Source: Arenicola marina (Eukaryota; Annelida; Polychaeta; Arenicolidae). Taken from it: a stretch of 64,000 bases of DNA. Shown here piece after piece: positions 38,340 through 52,439 of the stretch (position 1 is its first letter; the number at the start of each line of letters is the position of its first letter). The stretch lies in assembly GCA_964019135.1 (NCBI GenBank), contig OZ025257.1, forward strand, positions 27,946,352-28,010,351, read 5' to 3'. Position numbers and translations under genes: made by a program. The notes beneath the pieces are model-generated. The model saw only the letters and a list, made by a program, of their open reading frames with translations, had not been told where the DNA came from and searched no databases.

Positions 38340-41300
38340 ACACACGGCCTGGCCTAGACACGAGGCGAAAGGGAACACTGTTACTGCCCGCTTCACTCAG
38401 ACACACGGCCTGGCCTAGACACGATGCGTAAGGGAACACTGTTACTGCCCGCTTCACTCAGACACACGGCCTGGCCTAGACACGATGCGAAAGGGAACAC
38501 TGTTACTGCCCGCTTCACTAAGACACACGGCCTGGCTTAGACACGAGGCGAAAGGGAACACTGTTACTGCCCGCTTCACTAAGACACACGACCTGGCCTA
38601 GACACCAGGCGAAAGAGAACACTGTTACTGCCCGCTTCACTCAGACACACGGCCTGGCCTAGACACGAGGCGAAAGGAAACACTGTTACTGCCCGCTTCA
38701 CTCAGACACACGGCCTGGCCTAGACACGAGGCGAAAGGGAACACTGTTACTGCCCGCTTCACTAAGACACACGGCCTGGCCTAGACACGAGGCGAAAGGG
38801 AACACTGTTACTGCCCGCTTCACTCAGACACACGGCCTGGCCTAGACACGAGGCGAAAGGGAACACTGTTACTGCCCGCTTCACTAAGACACACGGCCTG
38901 GCCTAGACACGAGGCGAAAGGGAACACTGTTACTTCCCGCTTCACTCAGACACACGGCCTGGCCTGGACACGAGGCGAAAGGGAACAATGTTACTGCCCG
39001 CTTCACTCAGACACACGGCCTGGCCTAGACACGAGGCGAAAGGGAACACTGTTACTGCCCGCTTCACTCAGACACACGGCCTGGCCTAGACACGATGCGT
39101 AAGGGAACACTGTTACTGCCCGCTTCACTAAGACACACGGCCTGGCCTAGACACGAGGCGAAAGGGACACTGTTACTGCCCGCTTCACTAAGACACACGG
39201 CCTGGCCTAGACACGATGCGTAAGGGAACACTGTTACTGCCCGCTTCACTCAGACACATGGCCTGGCCTAGACACGAGGCGAAAGGGAATACTGTTACTG
39301 CCCGCTTCACTCAGACACACGGCCTGGCCTAGACACGATGCGCAAGGGAACACTGTTACTGCCGGCTTCACTAAGACACACGGCCTGGCCTAGACACGAG
39401 GCGAAAGGGACACTGTTACTGCCCGCTTCACTAAGACACACGGCCTGGCCTAGACACGAGGCGAAAGGGACACTGTTACTGCCCGCTTCACTAAGACACA
39501 CGGCCTGGCCTAGACACGAGGCGAAAGGGAACACTGTTACTGCCCGCTTCACTAAGACACACGGCCTGGCCTAGACACGAGGCGAAAGGGAATACTGTTA
39601 CTGCCCGCTTCACTCAGACACACGGCCTGGCCTAGACACGAGGCGAAAGGGAACACTGTTACTGCCCGCTTCACTAAGACACACGGCCTGGCCTAGACAC
39701 GAGGCGAAAGGGAACACTGTTACTGCCCGCTTCACTCAGACACACGGCCTGGCCTAGACACGAGGCGAAAGGGAATACTGTTACTGCCCGCTTCACTCAG
39801 ACACACGGCCTGGCCTAGACACGAGGCGAAAGGGAACACTGTTACTGCCCGCTTCACTCAGACACACGGCCTGGCCTAGACACGAGGCGAAAGGGAATAC
39901 TGTTACTGCCCGCTTCACTCAGACACACGGCCTGGCCTAGACACGAGGCGAAAGGGAACACTGTTACTGCCCGCTTCACTCAGACACACGGCCTGGCCTA
40001 GACACGAGGCGAAAGGGAACACTGTTACTGCCCGCTTCACTCAGACACACGGCCTGGCCTAGACACGAGCCGAAAGGGAATACTGTTACTGCCCGCTTCA
40101 CTCAGACACACGGCCTGGCCTAGACACGAGGTGAAAGGGAACACTGTTACTGCCCGCTTCACTCAGACACACGGCCTGGCCTAGACACGAGGCGAAAGGG
40201 AATACTGTTACTGCCCGCTTCACTCAGACACACGGCCTGGCCTAGACACGAGGCGAAAGGGAACACTGTTACTGCCCGCTTCACTAAGACACACGGCCTG
40301 GCCTAGACACGAGGCGAAAGGGAACACTGTTACTGCCCGCTTTACTAAGACACACGGCCTGGCCTAGACACGAGGCGAAAGGGAACACTGTTACTGCCCG
40401 CTTCACTCAGACACACGGCCTGGCCTAGACACGAGGCGAAAGGGAACACTGTTACTGCCCGCTTCACTAAGACACACGGCCTGGCCTAGACACGAGGCGA
40501 AAGGGAATACTGTTACTGCCCGCTTCACTCAGACAGACGGCCTGGCCTAGACACGAGGCGAAAGGGAACACTGTTACTGCCCGCTTCACTCAGACACACG
40601 GCCTGGCCTAGACACGAGGCGAAAGGAAACACTGTTACTGCCCGCTTCACTCAGACACACGGCCTGGCCTAGACACGATGCGAAAGGGAACACTGTTACT
40701 GCCCGCTTCACTCAGACACACGGCCTGGCTTAGACACGAGGCGAAAGGGAATACTGTTACTGCCCGCTTCAGTCAGACACACGACCTGGCCTAGACACGA
40801 TGCGTAAGGGAACACTGTTACTGCCCGCTTCACTCAGACACACGGCCTGGCTTAGACACGATGCGTAAGGGAACACTGTTACTGCCCGCTTCTCTAAGAC
40901 ACACGGCCTGGCCTAGACACGAGGCGAAAAGGAACACTGTTACTGCCCGCTTCACTAAGACACACGGCCTGGCCTAGACACGAGGCGAAAGGGACACTGT
41001 TACTGCCCGCTTCACTAAGACACACGGCCTGGCTTAGACACGAGGCGAAAGGGAATACTGTTACTGCCCGCTTCACTCAGACACACGGCCTGGCCTAGAC
41101 ACGAGGCGAAAGGGAACACTGTTACTGCCCGCTTCACTCAGACACACGGCCTGGCCTAGACACGATGCGTAAGGGAACACTGTTACTGCCCGCTTCACTC
41201 AGACACACGACCTGGCCTGGACACGATGCGTAAGGGAACACTGTTACTGCCCGCTTCACTAAGACACACGGCCTGGCCTAGACACGAGGCGTAAGCGAAC

Positions 41301-42310
41301 ACTGTTACTGCCCGCTTCACTCAGACACACGGCCTGGCTTAGACACGAGGCGAAAGGGAACACTGTTACTGCCCGCTTCACTCAGACACACGGCCTGGCC
41401 TGGACACGATGCGTAAGGGAACACTGTTACTGCCCGCTTCACTCAGACACACGGCCTGGCTTAGACACGAGGCGAAAGGGAACACTGTTACTGCCCGCTT
41501 CACTCAGACACACGGCCTGGCCTAGACACGAGGCGTAAGCGAACACTGTTACTGCCCGCTTCACTCAGACACACGGCCTGGCTTAGACACGAGGCGAAAG
41601 GGAACACTGTTACTGCCCGCTTCACTCAGACACACGGCCTGGCCTGGACACGATGCGTAAGGGAACACTGTTACTGCCCGCTTCACTCAGACACACGGCC
41701 TGGCTTAGACACGAGGCGAAAGGGAACACTGTTACTGCCCGCTTCACTAAGACACACGGCCTGGCCTAGACACGAGGCGTAAGCGAACACTGTTACTGCC
41801 CGCTTCACTCAGACACACGGCCTGGCTTAGACACGAGGCGAAAGGGAACACTGTTACTGCCCGCTTCACTCAGACACACGGCCTGGCCTGGACACGATGC
41901 GTAAGGGAACACTGTTACTGCCCGCTTCACTAAGACACACGGCCTGGCCTAGACACGAGGCGTAAGCGAACACTGTTACTGCCCGCTTCACTCAGACACA
42001 CGGCCTGGCTTAGACACGAGGCGAAAGGGAACACTGTTACTGCCCGCTTCACTCAGACACACGGCCTGGCCTAGACACGATGCGTAAGGGAACACTGTTA
42101 CTGCCCGCTTCACTAAGACACACGGCCTGGCCTAGACACGAGGCGAAAGGGAACACTGTTACTGCCCGCTTCACTCAGACACACGGCCTGGCCTAGACAC
42201 GAGGCGAAAGGGAACACTGTTACTGCCCGCTTCACTAAGACACACGGCCTGGCCTACACACGATGCGTAAGGGAACACTGTTACTGCCCGCTTCACTCAG
42301 ACACACGGCC
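38340..42310. repeat. Array 3 large duplicated block, copy 2
   Basis: This is the partner of about 26330-30300. Beyond 42310 similarity resumes after a three-unit length difference: the GAAAAGGAACATTG marker lies at 30683 and 42511, an offset of 11828. The front of this block also matches 34560-35590 at a 3780-bp offset (62 units less two bases). Confidence 0.85.
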
Positions 42311-42689
42311 TGGCCTAGACATGAGGCGAAAGGGAACACTGTTACTGCCCGCTTCACTAAGACACACGGCCTGGCCTAGACACGAGGCGAAAGGGAACAC
42401 TGTTACTGCCCGCTTCACTCAGACACACGGCCTGGCCTAGACACGAGGCGAAAGGGAACACTGTTACTGCCCGCTTCACTCAGACACACGGCCTGGCCTA
42501 GACACGAGGCGAAAAGGAACATTGTTACTGCCTGCTTCACTTAGACACACGGCCTGGCCTACACACGATGCGTAAGGGAACACTGTTACTTCCCGCTTCA
42601 CTAAGACACACGGCCTGGCCTAGACACGAGGCGAAAGGGAACACTGTTACTGCCCGCTTCACTCAGACACACGGCCTGGCTTAGACACG

Positions 42690-45600
42690 AAACGAAAGGG
42701 AATACTGTTACTGCCCGCTTCACTCAGACACACGGCCTGGCCTAGACACGAGGCGAAAGGAAACACTGTTACTGCCCGCTTCACTCAGACACACGGCCTG
42801 GCCTAGACACGAGGCGAAAGGGAACACTGTTACTGCCTGCTTCACTCAGACACACGGCCTGGCCTAGACACGATGCGTAAGGGAACACTGTTACTGCCCG
42901 CTTCACTCAGACACACGGCCTGGCCTAGACACGATGCGTAAGGGAACACCGTTACTGCCCGCTTCACTAAGACACACGGCCTGGCTTAGACACGAGGCGA
43001 AAGGTAATACTGTTACTGCCCGCTTCACTCAGACACACGGCCTGGCCTAGACACGAGGCGAAAGGAAACACTGTTACTGCCCGCTTCACTCAGACACACG
43101 GCCTGGCCTAGACACGAGGCGAAAGGGAACACTGTTACTGCCCGCTTCACTAAGACACACGGCCTGGCCTAGACACGAGGCGAAAGGGAACACTGTTACT
43201 GCCCGCTTCACTAAGACACACGGCCTGGCCTAGACACGAGGCGAAAGGGAACACTGTTACTGCCCGCTTCACTCAGACACACGGCCTGGCCTAGACACGA
43301 GGCGAAAGGGAACACTGTTACTGCCCGCTTCACTAAGACACACGGCCTGGCCTAGACACGATGCGTAAGGGAACACTGTTACTGCCCGCTTCACTAAGAC
43401 ACACGACCTGGCCTAGACACGAGGCGAAAGGGAACACTGTTACTGCCCGCTTCACTCAGACACACGGCCTGGCCTAGACACGAGGCGAAAGGAAACACTG
43501 TTACTGCCCGCTTCACTCAGACACACGGCCTGGCTTAGACACGAAACGAAAGGGAATACTGTTACTGCCCGCTTCACTCAGACACACGGCCTGGCCTAGA
43601 CACGAGGCGAAAGGAAACACTGTTACTGCCCGCTTCACTCAGACACACGGCCTGGCCTAGACACGAGGCGAAAGGGAACACTGTTACTGCCTGCTTCACT
43701 CAGACACACGGCCTGGCCTAGACACGATGCGTAAGGGAACACTGTTACTGCCCGCTTCACTCAGACACACGGCCTGGCCTAGACACGATGCGTAAGGGAA
43801 CACCGTTACTGCCCGCTTCACTAAGACACACGGCCTGGCTTAGACACGAGGCGAAAGGTAATACTGTTACTGCCCGCTTCACTCAGACACACGGCCTGGC
43901 CTAGACACGAGGCGAAAGGAAACACTGTTACTGCCCGCTTCACTCAGACACACGGCCTGGCCTAGACACGAGGCGAAAGGGAACACTGTTACTGCCCGCT
44001 TCACTAAGACACACGGCCTGGCCTAGACACGAGGCGAAAGGGAACACTGTTACTGCCCGCTTCACTAAGACACACGGCCTGGCCTAGACACGAGGCGAAA
44101 GGGAACACTGTTACTGCCCGCTTCACTCAGACACACGGCCTGGCCTAGACACGAGGCGAAAGGGAACACTGTTACTGCCCGCTTCACTAAGACACACGGC
44201 CTGGCCTAGACACGATGCGTAAGGGAACACTGTTACTGCCCGCTTCACTAAGACACACGACCTGGCCTAGACACGAGGCGAAAGGGAACACTGTTACTGC
44301 CCGCTTCACTCAGACACACGGCCTGGCCTAGACACGAGGCGAAAGGGAGCACTGTTACTGCCCGCTTCACTCAGGCACACGACCTTGCATAGACACGAGG
44401 CGAAAGGGAACACTGTTACTGCCCGCTTCACTCAGACACACGACCTGGCCTAGACACGATGCAAAAGGGAGCACTGTTACTGCCCGCTTCACTAAGACAC
44501 AAGGCCTGGCCTAGACACGAGGCGAAAGGGAACACTGTTACTGCCCGCTTCACTCAGACACACGACCTGGCCTAGAGACGAGGCGAAAGGGAACACTGTT
44601 ACTGCCCGCTTCACTAAGACACACGGCCTGGCCTAGACACGAGGCGAAAGGGAACACTGTTACTTCCCGCTTCACTAAGACACACGGCCTGGCCTAGACA
44701 TGAGGCGAAAGGAAACACTGTTACTGCCCGCTTCACTAAGACACACGGCCTGGCCTAGACACGAGGCGAAAGGAAACACTGTTACTGCCCGCTTCACTCA
44801 GAAACACGACCTGGCCTAGACACGAGGCGAAAGGGAACACTGTTACTGCCCGCTTTACTAAGACACACGGCCTGGCCTAGACACGAGGCTAAAGGGAACA
44901 CTGTTACTGCCCGCTTCACTAAGACACACGGCCTGGCCTACACACGATGCGTAAGGGAACACTGTTACTTCCCGCTTCACTAAGACACACGGCCTGGCCT
45001 AGACACGAGGCGAAAGGGAACACTGTTACTGCCCGCTTCACTCAGACACACGGCCTGGCTTAGACACGAAACGAAAGGGAATACTGTTACTGCCCGCTTC
45101 ACTCAGACACACGGCCTGGCCTAGACACGAGGCGAAAGGAAACACTGTTACTGCCCGCTTCACTCAGACACACGGCCTGGCCTAGACACGAGGCGAAAGG
45201 GAACACTGTTACTGCCTGCTTCACTCAGACACACGGCCTGGCCTAGACACGATGCGTAAGGGAACACTGTTACTGCCCGCTTCACTCAGACACACGGCCT
45301 GGCCTAGACACGATGCGTAAGGGAACACCGTTACTGCCCGCTTCACTAAGACACACGGCCTGGCTTAGACACGAGGCGAAAGGTAATACTGTTACTGCCC
45401 GCTTCACTCAGACACACGGCCTGGCCTAGACACGAGGCGAAAGGAAACACTGTTACTGCCCGCTTCACTCAGACACACGGCCTGGCCTAGACACGAGGCG
45501 AAAGGGAACACTGTTACTGCCCGCTTCACTAAGACACACGGCCTGGCCTAGACACGAGGCGAAAGGGAACACTGTTACTGCCCGCTTCACTAAGACACAC

Positions 45601-46340
45601 GGCCTGGCCTAGACACGAGGCGAAAGGGAACACTGTTACTGCCCGCTTCACTCAGACACACGGCCTGGCCTAGACACGAGGCGAAAGGGAACACTGTTAC
45701 TGCCCGCTTCACTAAGACACACGGCCTGGCCTAGACACGATGCGTAAGGGAACACTGTTACTGCCCGCTTCACTAAGACACACGACCTGGCCTAGACACG
45801 AGGCGAAAGGGAACACTGTTACTGCCCGCTTCACTCAGACACACGGCCTGGCCTAGACACGAGGCGAAAGGAAACACTGTTACTGCCCGCTTCACTCAGA
45901 CACACGGCCTGGCTTAGACACGAAACGAAAGGGAATACTGTTACTGCCCGCTTCACTCAGACACACGGCCTGGCCTAGACACGAGGCGAAAGGAAACACT
46001 GTTACTGCCCGCTTCACTCAGACACACGGCCTGGCCTAGACACGAGGCGAAAGGGAACACTGTTACTGCCTGCTTCACTCAGACACACGGCCTGGCCTAG
46101 ACACGATGCGTAAGGGAACACTGTTACTGCCCGCTTCACTCAGACACACGGCCTGGCCTAGACACGATGCGTAAGGGAACACCGTTACTGCCCGCTTCAC
46201 TAAGACACACGGCCTGGCTTAGACACGAGGCGAAAGGTAATACTGTTACTGCCCGCTTCACTCAGACACACGGCCTGGCCTAGACACGAGGCGAAAGGAA
46301 ACACTGTTACTGCCCGCTTCACTCAGACACACGGCCTGGC
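42690..46340. repeat. Array 3 region with 14-unit and 25-unit spaced GAAACG blocks
   Basis: The marker unit GAAACGAAAG lies near 42690, 43543, 45068 and 45922, spacings of about 854, 1525 and 854 bp (14, 25 and 14 units). Between markers the same ordered series runs: GGAAACAC, TGCCTGCTTC, two GATGCGTAAG units, ACACCGTTAC, GGTAATACTG. The 14-unit spacing also occurs at 30861/31715. Confidence 0.75.
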
Positions 46341-48941
46341 TTAGACACGAGGCGAAAGGGAACACTGTTACTGCCCGCTTCACTAAGACACACGGCCTGG
46401 CCTAGACACGAGGCGAAAGGGAACACTGTTACTGCCCGCTTCACTAAGACACAAGGCCTGGCCTAGACACGAGGCGAAAGGGAACACTGTTACTGCCCGC
46501 TTCACTCAGACACACGACCTGGCCTAGAGACGAGGCGAAAGGGAACACTGTTACTGCCCGCTTCACTAAGACACACGGCCTGGCCTAGACACGAGGCGAA
46601 AGGGAACACTGTTACTTCCCGCTTCACTAAGACACACGGCCTGGCCTAGACATGAGGCGAAAGGAAACACTGTTACTGCCCGCTTCACTAAGACACACGG
46701 CCTGGCCTAGACACGAGGCGAAAGGAAACACTGTTACTGCCCGCTTCACTCAGAAACACGACCTGGCCTAGACACGAGGCGAAAGGGAACACTGTTACTG
46801 CCCGCTTTACTAAGACACACGGCCTGGCCTAGACACGAGGCTAAAGGGAACACTGTTACTGCCCGCTTCACTCAGACACACGACCTGGCCTAGACACGAG
46901 GCGAAAGGGAACACTGTTACTGCCCGCTTCACTCAGACACACGACCTGGCCTAGACACGAGGCGAAAGGGAACACTGTTACTGCCCGCTTCACTCAGACA
47001 CACGGCCTGGCCTAGACACGAGGCGAAAGGGAACACTGTTACTTCCCGCTTCACTCAGACACACGGCCTGGCCTAGACACGAGGCGAAAGGGAACACTGT
47101 TACTTCCCGCTTCACTAAGACACACGGCCTGGCCTAGACAGGAGGCGAAAGGGAACACTGTTACTGCCCGCTTCACTCAGACACACGACCTGGCCTAGAC
47201 ACGAGGCGAAAGGGAACACTGTTACTGCCCGCTTCACTAAGACACACGACCTGGCCTAGACACGAGGCGAAAGGGAACACTGTTACTTCCTGCTTCACTA
47301 AGACACACGGCCTGGCCTAGACACGAGGCGAAAGGGAACACTGTTACTGCCCGCTTCACTCAGACACACGACCTGGCCTAGACACGAGGCGAAAGGGAAC
47401 ACTGTTACTGCCCGCTTCACTAAGACACACGGCCTGGCCTAGACACCAGGCGAAAGGGAACACTGTTACTGCCCGCTTCACTCAGACACACGACCTGGCC
47501 TAGACACGAGGCGAAAGGGAACACTGTTACTGCCCGCTTCACTAAGACACACGGCCTGGCCTAGACACGAGGCGAAAGGGAACACTGTTACTGCCCGCTT
47601 CACTAAGACACACGGCCTGGCCTAGACACGAGGCGAAAGGGAACACTGTTACTTCCCGCTTCACTCAGACACACGGCCTGGCCTGGACACGAGGCGAAAG
47701 GGAACACTGTTACTGCCCGCTTCACTCAGACACACGGCCTGGCCTAGACACGAGGCGAAAGGGAACACTGTTACTGCCCGCTTCACTAAGACACACGGCC
47801 TGGCTTAGACACGAGGCGAAAGGGAATACTGTTACTGCCCGCTTCACTCAGACACACGGCCTGGCCTAGACACGAGGCGAAAGGAAACACTGTTACTGCC
47901 CGCTTCACTCAGACACACGGCCTGGCCTAGACACGAGGCGAAAGGGAACACTGTTACTGCCCGCTTCACTAAGACACACGGCCTGGCCTAGACACGAGGC
48001 GAAAGGGAACACTGTCACTGCCCGCTTCACTAAGACACACGGCCTGGCCTAGACACGAGGCGAAAGGGAACACTGTTACTGCCCGCTTCACTAAGACACA
48101 CGGCCTGGCCTAGACACGAGGCGAAAGGGAACACTGTTACTGCCCGCTTCACTAAGACACACGGCCTGGCCTAGACACGAGGCGAAAGGGAACACTGTTA
48201 CTTCCCGCTTCACTCAGACACACGGCCTGGCCTAGACACGAGGCGAAAGGGAACACTGTTACTGCCCGCTTCACTCAGACAGACGGCCTGGCCTAGACAC
48301 GAGGCGAAAGGGAACACTGTTACTGCCCGCTTCACTAAGACACACGGCCTGGCCTAGACACGATGCGTAAGGGAACACTGTTACTGCCCGCTTCACTAAG
48401 ACACACGACCTGGCCTAGACACGAGGCGAAAGGGAACACTGTTACTGCCCGCTTCACTAAGACACGCGGCCTGGCCTAGACACGAGGCGAAAGGGAACAC
48501 TGTTACTGCCCGCTTCACTAAGACACACGGCCTGGCTTAGACACGAGGCGAAAGGGAATACTGTTACTGCCCGCTTCACTCAGACACACGGCCTGGCCTA
48601 GACACGAGGCGAAAGGAAACACTGTTACTGCCCGCTTCACTCAGACACACGGCCTGGCCTAGACACGAGGCGAAAGGGAACACTGTGACTGCCCGCTTCA
48701 CTAAGACACACGGCCTGGCCTAGACACGAGGCGAAAGGGAACACTGTTACTTCCCGCTTCACTCAGACACACGGCCTGGCCTAGACACGAGGCGAAAGGG
48801 AACACTGTTACTGCCCGCTTCACTCAGACACACGGCCTGGCCTAGACACGAGGCGAAAGGGAACACTGTTACTGCCCGCTTTACTCAGACACACGGCCTG
48901 GCCTAGACACGATGCGTAAGGGAACACTGTTACTGCCCGCT

Positions 48942-49935
48942 TCACTCAGACACACGGCCTGGCCTAGACACGAGGCGAAAGGGAACACTGTTACTGCCCG
49001 CTTCACTAAGACACCGGCCTGGCTTAGACACGAGGCGAAAGGGAATACTGTTACTGCCCGCTTTACTAAGACACACGGCCTGGCCTAGACACCAGGCGAA
49101 AGGGAACACTGTTACTGCCCGCTTCACTAAGACACACGGCCTGGCCTAGACACGAGGCGAAAGGGAACACTGTTACTGCCCGGTTCACTACGACACACGG
49201 CCTGGCTTAGACACGAGGCGAAAGGGAATACTGTTACTGCCCGCTTCACTCAGACACACGGCCTGGCCTAGACACGAGGCGAAAGGGAACACTGTTACTG
49301 CCCGCTTCACTCAGACACACGGCCTGGCCTAGACACGATGCGTAAGGGAACACTGTTACTGCCCGCTTCACTAAGACACACGGCCTGGCCTAGACACGAG
49401 GCGTAAGCGAACACTGTTACTGCCCGCTTCACTCAGACACACGGCCTGGCTTAGACACGAGGCGAAAGGGAACACTGTTACTGCCCGCTTCACTAAGACA
49501 CCGGCCTGGCTTAGACACGAGGCGAAAGGGAATACTGTTACTGCCCGCTTTACTAAGACACACGGCCTGGCCTAGACACCAGGCGAAAGGGAACACTGTT
49601 ACTGCCCGCTTCACTAAGACACACGGCCTGGCCTAGACACGAGGCGAAAGGGAACACTGTTACTGCCCGGTTCACTACGACACACGGCCTGGCTTAGACA
49701 CGAGGCGAAAGGGAATACTGTTACTGCCCGCTTCACTCAGACACACGGCCTGGCCTAGACACGAGGCGAAAGGGAACACTGTTACTGCCCGCTTCACTCA
49801 GACACACGGCCTGGCCTAGACACGATGCGTAAGGGAACACTGTTACTGCCCGCTTCACTAAGACACACGGCCTGGCCTAGACACGAGGCGTAAGCGAACA
49901 CTGTTACTGCCCGCTTCACTCAGACACACGGCCTG
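48942..49935. repeat. Array 3 local 487-bp duplication
   Basis: A block of eight units, one of them 60 bp (GACACCGG at 49013 and 49500), is repeated at a 487-bp offset. The pairs ACACCAGG (49091/49578) and CCCGGTTCACTACGAC (49180/49667) confirm it. The GATGCGTAAG and GGCGTAAGCG units that follow (49338/49825 and 49400/49887) also match. Confidence 0.8.
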
Positions 49936-52439
49936 GCTTAGACACGAGGCGAAAGGGAACACTGTTACTGCCCGCTTCACTCAGACACACGGCCTGGCCT
50001 AGACACGATGCGTAAGGGAACACTGTTACTGCCCGCTTCACTAAGACACACGGCCTGGCCTAGACACGAGGCGAAAGGGAACACTGTTACTGCCCGCTTC
50101 ACTCAGACACACGGCCTGGCCTAGACACGAGGCGAAAGGGAACACTGTTACTGCCCGCTTCACTCAGACACACGGCCTGGCTTAGACACGAGGCGACAGG
50201 GAATACTGTTACTGCCCGCTTCACTCAGACACACGGCCTGGCCTAGACACGAGGCGAAAGGGAACACTGTTACTGCCCGCTTCACTCAGACACACGGCCT
50301 GGCCTAGACACGATGCGTAAGGGAACACTGTTACTGCCCGCTTCACTAAGACACACGGCCTGGCCTAGACACGAGGCGTAAGCGAACACTGTTACTGCCC
50401 GCTTCACTCAGACACACGGCCTGGCTTAGACACGAGGCGAAAGGGAACACTGTTACTGCCCGCTTCACTCAGACACACGGCCTGGCCTAGACACGATGCG
50501 TAAGGGAACACTGTTACTGCCCGCTTCACTAAGACACACGGCCTGGCCTAGACACGAGGCGAAAGGGAACACTGTTACTGCCCGCTTCACTCAGACACAC
50601 GGCCTGGCCTAGACACGAGGCGAAAGGGAACACTGTTACTGCCCGCTTCACTCAGACACACGGCCTGGCCTAGACACGAGGCGAAAGGGAACATTGTTAC
50701 TGCCTGCTTCACTTAGACACACGGCCTGGCCTAGACACGATGCGTAAGGGAACACTGTTACTTCCCGCTTCACTAAGACACACGGCCTGGCTTAGACACG
50801 AAACGAAAGGGAATACTGTTACTGCCCGCTTCACTCAGACACACGGCCTGGCCTAGACACGAGGCGAAAGGAAACACTGTTACTGCCCGCTTCACTCAGA
50901 CACACGGCCTGGCCTAGACACGATGCGTAAGGGAACACTGTTACTGCCCGCTTCACTAAGACACACGGCCTGGCTTAGACACGAGGCGAAAGGGAACACT
51001 GTTACTGCCCGCTTCACTAAGACACACGGCCTGGCCTAGAGACGAGGCGAAAGGGAACACTGTTACTGCCCGCTTCACTCAGACACACGGCCTGGCCTAG
51101 ACACGAGGCGAAAGGGAACACTGTTACTGCCCGCTTCACTAAGACACACGGCCTGGCCTAGACACGAGGCGAAAGGAAACACTGTTACTGCCCGCTTCAC
51201 TCAGACACACGGCCTGGCCTAGACACGATGCGTAAGGGAACACTGTTACTACCCGCTTCACTAAGACACACGGCCTGGCTTAGACACGAGGCGAAAGGGA
51301 ACACTGTTACTGCCCGCGTCACTAAGACACACGGCCTGGCCTAGACACGAGGCGAAAGGAAACACTGTTACTGCCCGCTTCACTCAGACACACGGCCTGG
51401 CCTAGACACGATGCGTAAGGGAACACTGTTACTGCCCGCTTCACTAAGACACACGGCCTGGCTTAGACACGAGGCGAAAGGGAACACTGTTACTTCCCGC
51501 TTCACTAAGACACACGGCCTGGCTTAGACACGAAACGAAAGGGAATACTGTTACTTCCCGCTTCACTCAGACACACGGCCTGGCCTAGACACGAGGCGAA
51601 AGGGACACTGTTACTGCCCGCTTCACTAAGACACACGGCCTGGCCTAGACACGAGGCGAACGGGACACTGTTACTGCCCGCTTCACTCAGACACACGGCC
51701 TGGCCTAGACACGAGGCGAAAGGAAACACTGTTACTGCCCGCTTCACACAGACACACGGCCTGGCCTAGACACGAGGCGAAAGGAAACACTGTTACTGCC
51801 CGCTCCACTCAGACACACGGCCTGGCCTAGACACGAGGCGAAAGGAAACACTGTTACTGCCCGCTTCACTCAGACACACGGCCTGGCCTAGACACGAGGC
51901 GAAAGGGAACACTGTTACTGCCCGCTTCACTAAGACACACGACCTGGCCTAGACACGAGGCGAAAGGGAACACTGTTACTGCCCGCTTCACTCAGACACA
52001 CGGCCTGGCCTAGACACGAGGCGAAAGGGAACACTGTTACTGCCCGCTTCACTAAGACACACGGCCTGGCCTAGACACGAGGCGAAAGGGAACACTGTTA
52101 CTGCCCGCTTCACTAAGACACACGGCCTGGCCTAGACACGAGGCGAAAGGGAACACTGTTACTTCCCGCTTCACTCAGACACACGGCCTGGCCTAGACAC
52201 GAGGCGAAAGGGAACACTGTTACTGCCCGCTTCACTCAGACAGACGGCCTGGCCTAGACACGAGGCGAAAGGGAACACTGTTACTGCCCGCTTCACTAAG
52301 ACACACGGCCTGGCCTAGACACGAGGCGAAAGGGAACACTGTTACTGCCCGCTTCACTCAGACACACGGCCTGGCCTAGACACGATGCGTAAGGGAACAC
52401 TGTTACTGCCCGCTTCACTAAGACACACGACCTGGCCTG